From a bacterium (lineage in GTDB: Bacteria; Pseudomonadota; Alphaproteobacteria; Caulobacterales; Hyphomonadaceae), in assembly GCA_030824255.1 (NCBI GenBank), contig JAVBYB010000499.1, positions 1 through 9,504 on the forward strand: 9,504 bases of DNA, given 5' to 3'. How positions within the stretch are numbered: position 1 is the first letter of the stretch; each line of letters opens with the position of its first letter. The position numbers and the translations under genes are program-made. Below are positions 6,970-9,504 of the stretch, piece after piece. The notes below the pieces were generated by a model. That model saw only the letters and a list, made by a program, of their open reading frames with translations, ran no database searches and was not told the DNA's origin.

Positions 6970-9504
6970 ATGACCGAGCACGCCCCCCACGCGCCCCAGG
7001 CGCTAGATATTGCCATCATTGGCATGGCCGCCCGGTTTCCGGGTGCGGACAGCGTTGAGCAATTCTGGACGAACGTGCGCGACGGCGTCGAATCCATCCG
7101 TCGCCTGACGGACGAACAGCTTCTCGCTGCGGGGGTGGACGCGGGAAGCCTTGACGATCCCGACTATGTAAAGGCCTGCCCCGTCCTTGACGACATAGAC
7201 AAGTTCGACGCGGCTTTCTTTGGGCTGAGCGCCCGCGACGCGTCGGTTATGGATCCTGCTCACCGCATCTTCCTCGAGGTCGCCTGGAAGGCGTTTGAAG
7301 ATGCCGGCTATACGGCGCTTCCGGAGGAGGGAGCCGTTGGGGTATTCGCGGCTGCGGGCGCACCACTCTACATGATGCAGAACCTGCAGACGAATCCGGA
7401 CCTGATGCGGTCGATGGGTGAGTTTCTTGTTCGCCATACCGGTAATGACATGAACTTCCTCGCCACGCGCGTCTCCTATGAGATGGACCTGCGTGGCCCC
7501 AGCCTGAATGTGCAGACCGCCTGTTCGTCGTCGCTGGTTTCTGTTCACCTGGCCTGTCAGAGCCTCGCACGAGGCGAGTGCACGATGGCGCTGGCGGGCG
7601 GATCGACGGTGCTCATCCCGCAGGCGCAAGGCTACCACTTCAAGGAAGGCGAGATCCTTTCGCCCGATGGGCACTGCCGTCCGTTTGATGCGAAGAGCGC
7701 CGGGACTGTCTTCGGCAGCGGCGCTGGTGCGGTCATCCTCAAACGCCTGAGTGATGCGCTCGACGACGGCGACACGATACATGCCGTTATCCGTGGCTCG
7801 GCAATCAACAATGATGGTGCAGTGAAGGTCAGCTATCTGGCGCCTGGCGTCGAAGGACAGGCTGCCGTCATAGCGTCCGCCCTCAAGGCTGCGGACATCA
7901 GCGCCGACAGCATCAGCTATGTCGAGACGCATGGAACGGGCACGCTTGTTGGCGATCCGATCGAGGTCGAAGCTCTCAACGAAGCTTTTCGTACGCGAAC
8001 GAGGCGGCGCAATTTCTGCGGCATCGGCTCGGTGAAGTCGAACATTGGCCACCTGGGAGAGGCGGCGGGCGCGGCATCTCTTATCAAGGCAGTCATGGCG
8101 CTGAAGAATCGCCAACTGCCGCCCAGCCTCGGGTTCGAGGCTCCCAACCCTGCGATCGATTTCGCGAATAGTCCGTTCTACGTGAACGCACGCCTGACCC
8201 CGTGGATCGCGGAAGGTCAGCGCCGTTGCGGCGTTACCGCGCTCGGCGCCGGTGGCACCAACTGCCACCTAATCCTCGAGGAAGCCCCCGCGCCACTGGC
8301 AGGAGAGGGCGAGCGTTCACAGCAACTGTTTGTCCTGTCTGCGAAATCGCGCACCGCGCTCGATGCGGCTAGCCGCAACCTTGCGGACATGATCGAAGCC
8401 AACCCGTCAATCGATCTCGCCGACGTGGCGTATACGATGGCGCTTGGCCGCCGCGCCATGCCTCACCGTCGTGTCATCGCTGCTGGCGCTGCAGCGGACG
8501 CCATCAGGCTGCTCCGCGGCGAGGACGCCAAGCGAGTCGCAACTGGCGTTGCGGGCGACCAGCGCCTCAAGACCGTATTCATGTTCCCGGGCGGCGGCGC
8601 GCAGTACGCCAGCATGGGCCGCGAGCTCTACGACCTGGAAGACGTCTATCGTGACGCCATCGATGCCTGCATGGACATCATCAACCCTGCGCTCGGCATC
8701 GATCTCCGCACGCTGATGTATCCGCAAGTTGCGGATCGGGAAGCCGCCACCCGCACGCTGGAGCGTCCATCACTTACACTGCCGTCTCTGTTCGCAACTG
8801 AATACGCACTGGCACAGTTGTTCCAGTCATGGGGCGCTACGCCTCAGGCGCTGATTGGCCACAGCGTTGGCGAGTATGCCGCCGCCTGCGTGGCGGGCGT
8901 GGTGACGCTTGAAGATGCGCTCAAGCTTGTGATGATGCGTGGGCGTTTGTTCGAAGTGGTCCAGCGCGGCGGCATGCTCAGTGTACAGCTGTCCGAGTCT
9001 GAACTGCGTGCGCTGATGCCGAAGGCACTCGACATTGCCGCGGTCAATGCGCCTGATCTGACGGTTGCGTCTGGTCCGGTCGCCGCGATCGCTGAACTCC
9101 AGTCGATACTTGCGGCCCGCGAGATTGAATCGACGCCGGTTCACATCGACGTCGCCGCCCATTCCTCCATGCTCGACCCGGTGCTTGACCAGTTTCGCGA
9201 GCTCTGCCGGACGATCAGCTTCAAGCCGCCGCAGATTCCGTTCGTATCGAACGTTACCGGCAAGTGGATCACGGCCGAGCAGGCGACGTCGCCGGACTAC
9301 TGGGTTGCACACCTGCGTTCGACGGTGCGCTTTGCCGATGGCCTCGCCACGCTGCGTGAACTGGGCGATGTCGCGCTTCTGGAAATTGGCCCTGGCCGAA
9401 CGCTCAGCATGCTGGCGCGCGCGCAAGCGGAGGCCTTCCAGAATGCATTCAGCAGTCTTCGTCATCCGCAGGAAAGCGCCAGCGATCTGGCCTTCGCGCT
9501 GACA
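6970..9504 (+). CDS. Type I modular polyketide synthase (KS-AT), 3' partial
   Basis: 845 codons are open to the window end, so the gene is cut and downstream domains are not visible. Start at ATG 6970: GGAAGG lies 11 bases upstream, an in-frame stop lies at 6832, and no in-frame ATG, GTG or TTG lies between. The ketosynthase (about residues 12-440) has the full catalytic set: Cys185 in TACSSSL, His321 in VETHGTGT and His361 in NIGHLGEAAG. It should therefore condense, not merely decarboxylate. A linker leads to the acyltransferase (about 537-825), with FPGGGAQY 539, active Ser632 in GHSVGEY, Arg657, His731 in AAHS, and EIGPGRTL near the end. Val after the active Ser favours malonyl-CoA, while AAHS is neither the usual HAFH (malonyl) nor YASH (methylmalonyl), so extender choice is only probable. 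The window ends in the post-AT linker. Only about 12 residues precede the KS, too few for a classical helical docking domain. It probably extends an acyl chain supplied by an upstream module; the NRPS encoded at 1-5126 is the obvious candidate, by inference. Confidence 0.96.
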   Translation, partial: MTEHAPHAPQALDIAIIGMAARFPGADSVEQFWTNVRDGVESIRRLTDEQLLAAGVDAGSLDDPDYVKACPVLDDIDKFDAAFFGLSARDASVMDPAHRIFLEVAWKAFEDAGYTALPEEGAVGVFAAAGAPLYMMQNLQTNPDLMRSMGEFLVRHTGNDMNFLATRVSYEMDLRGPSLNVQTACSSSLVSVHLACQSLARGECTMALAGGSTVLIPQAQGYHFKEGEILSPDGHCRPFDAKSAGTVFGSGAGAVILKRLSDALDDGDTIHAVIRGSAINNDGAVKVSYLAPGVEGQAAVIASALKAADISADSISYVETHGTGTLVGDPIEVEALNEAFRTRTRRRNFCGIGSVKSNIGHLGEAAGAASLIKAVMALKNRQLPPSLGFEAPNPAIDFANSPFYVNARLTPWIAEGQRRCGVTALGAGGTNCHLILEEAPAPLAGEGERSQQLFVLSAKSRTALDAASRNLADMIEANPSIDLADVAYTMALGRRAMPHRRVIAAGAAADAIRLLRGEDAKRVATGVAGDQRLKTVFMFPGGGAQYASMGRELYDLEDVYRDAIDACMDIINPALGIDLRTLMYPQVADREAATRTLERPSLTLPSLFATEYALAQLFQSWGATPQALIGHSVGEYAAACVAGVVTLEDALKLVMMRGRLFEVVQRGGMLSVQLSESELRALMPKALDIAAVNAPDLTVASGPVAAIAELQSILAAREIESTPVHIDVAAHSSMLDPVLDQFRELCRTISFKPPQIPFVSNVTGKWITAEQATSPDYWVAHLRSTVRFADGLATLRELGDVALLEIGPGRTLSMLARAQAEAFQNAFSSLRHPQESASDLAFALT

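Noticed and set aside
7003..8268. 421-residue minus-strand open frame opposite the PKS ketosynthase
   Set aside because: The plus strand encodes a textbook ketosynthase with all catalytic residues, and the opposite frame is compositionally a shadow.

Overview
The window is a piece of a hybrid nonribosomal peptide / polyketide (NRPS-PKS) biosynthetic cluster. The coding sequence is GC-rich with G or C favoured at third positions, and the gene style fits a proteobacterium. An alphaproteobacterium seems most likely because the oxygenase-containing NRPS resembles the MupA/Atu3671 type, named partly after an Agrobacterium protein. That taxonomic guess is an inference, not something the sequence proves.

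Layout. (1) Positions 1-5126, plus strand: the 3' part of a large NRPS gene whose real start lies upstream of the window. Visible domain order is formyltransferase C-terminal domain, a half condensation domain, and an adenylation (A) domain interrupted twice. A luciferase-like FMN monooxygenase sits between core motifs A4 and A5, and an N-methyltransferase sits between A8 and A9. A carrier protein and a charged tail follow; there is no thioesterase. (2) Positions 5123-6625, minus strand: a 500-residue multi-membrane-span flippase of the polysaccharide-exporter type. Its stop codon overlaps the NRPS stop codon, and both stops lie in the loop of a small hairpin. (3) Positions 6626-6969: a 344-base divergent intergenic region, less GC-rich than its surroundings, with several short inverted repeats and a weak promoter candidate. 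(4) Positions 6970-9504, plus strand: the 5' part of a cis-AT type I PKS gene (KS-AT visible), cut by the window end.

How the genes may work together. The NRPS looks like an initiation module. Its specificity-pocket residues read D-I-L-Q-M-G-M-I-W-K, almost the classical glycine code, so a carrier-bound glycine could be N-methylated, oxidised by the flavin domain and perhaps formylated before transfer to a PKS. The PKS encoded here is a natural partner, with an active KS and a malonyl-type AT by motif, but the direct hand-over is inferred. The flippase could export the product or a lipid-linked intermediate. Because the flippase gene lies in opposite orientation between them, the NRPS and PKS genes cannot form one simple operon, so the PKS should have its own promoter in the 6626-6969 region.

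The most notable feature is the compact NRPS that combines a formyltransferase-like N-terminus, half a condensation domain and a doubly interrupted glycine-type adenylation domain. The final product cannot be deduced from this window.
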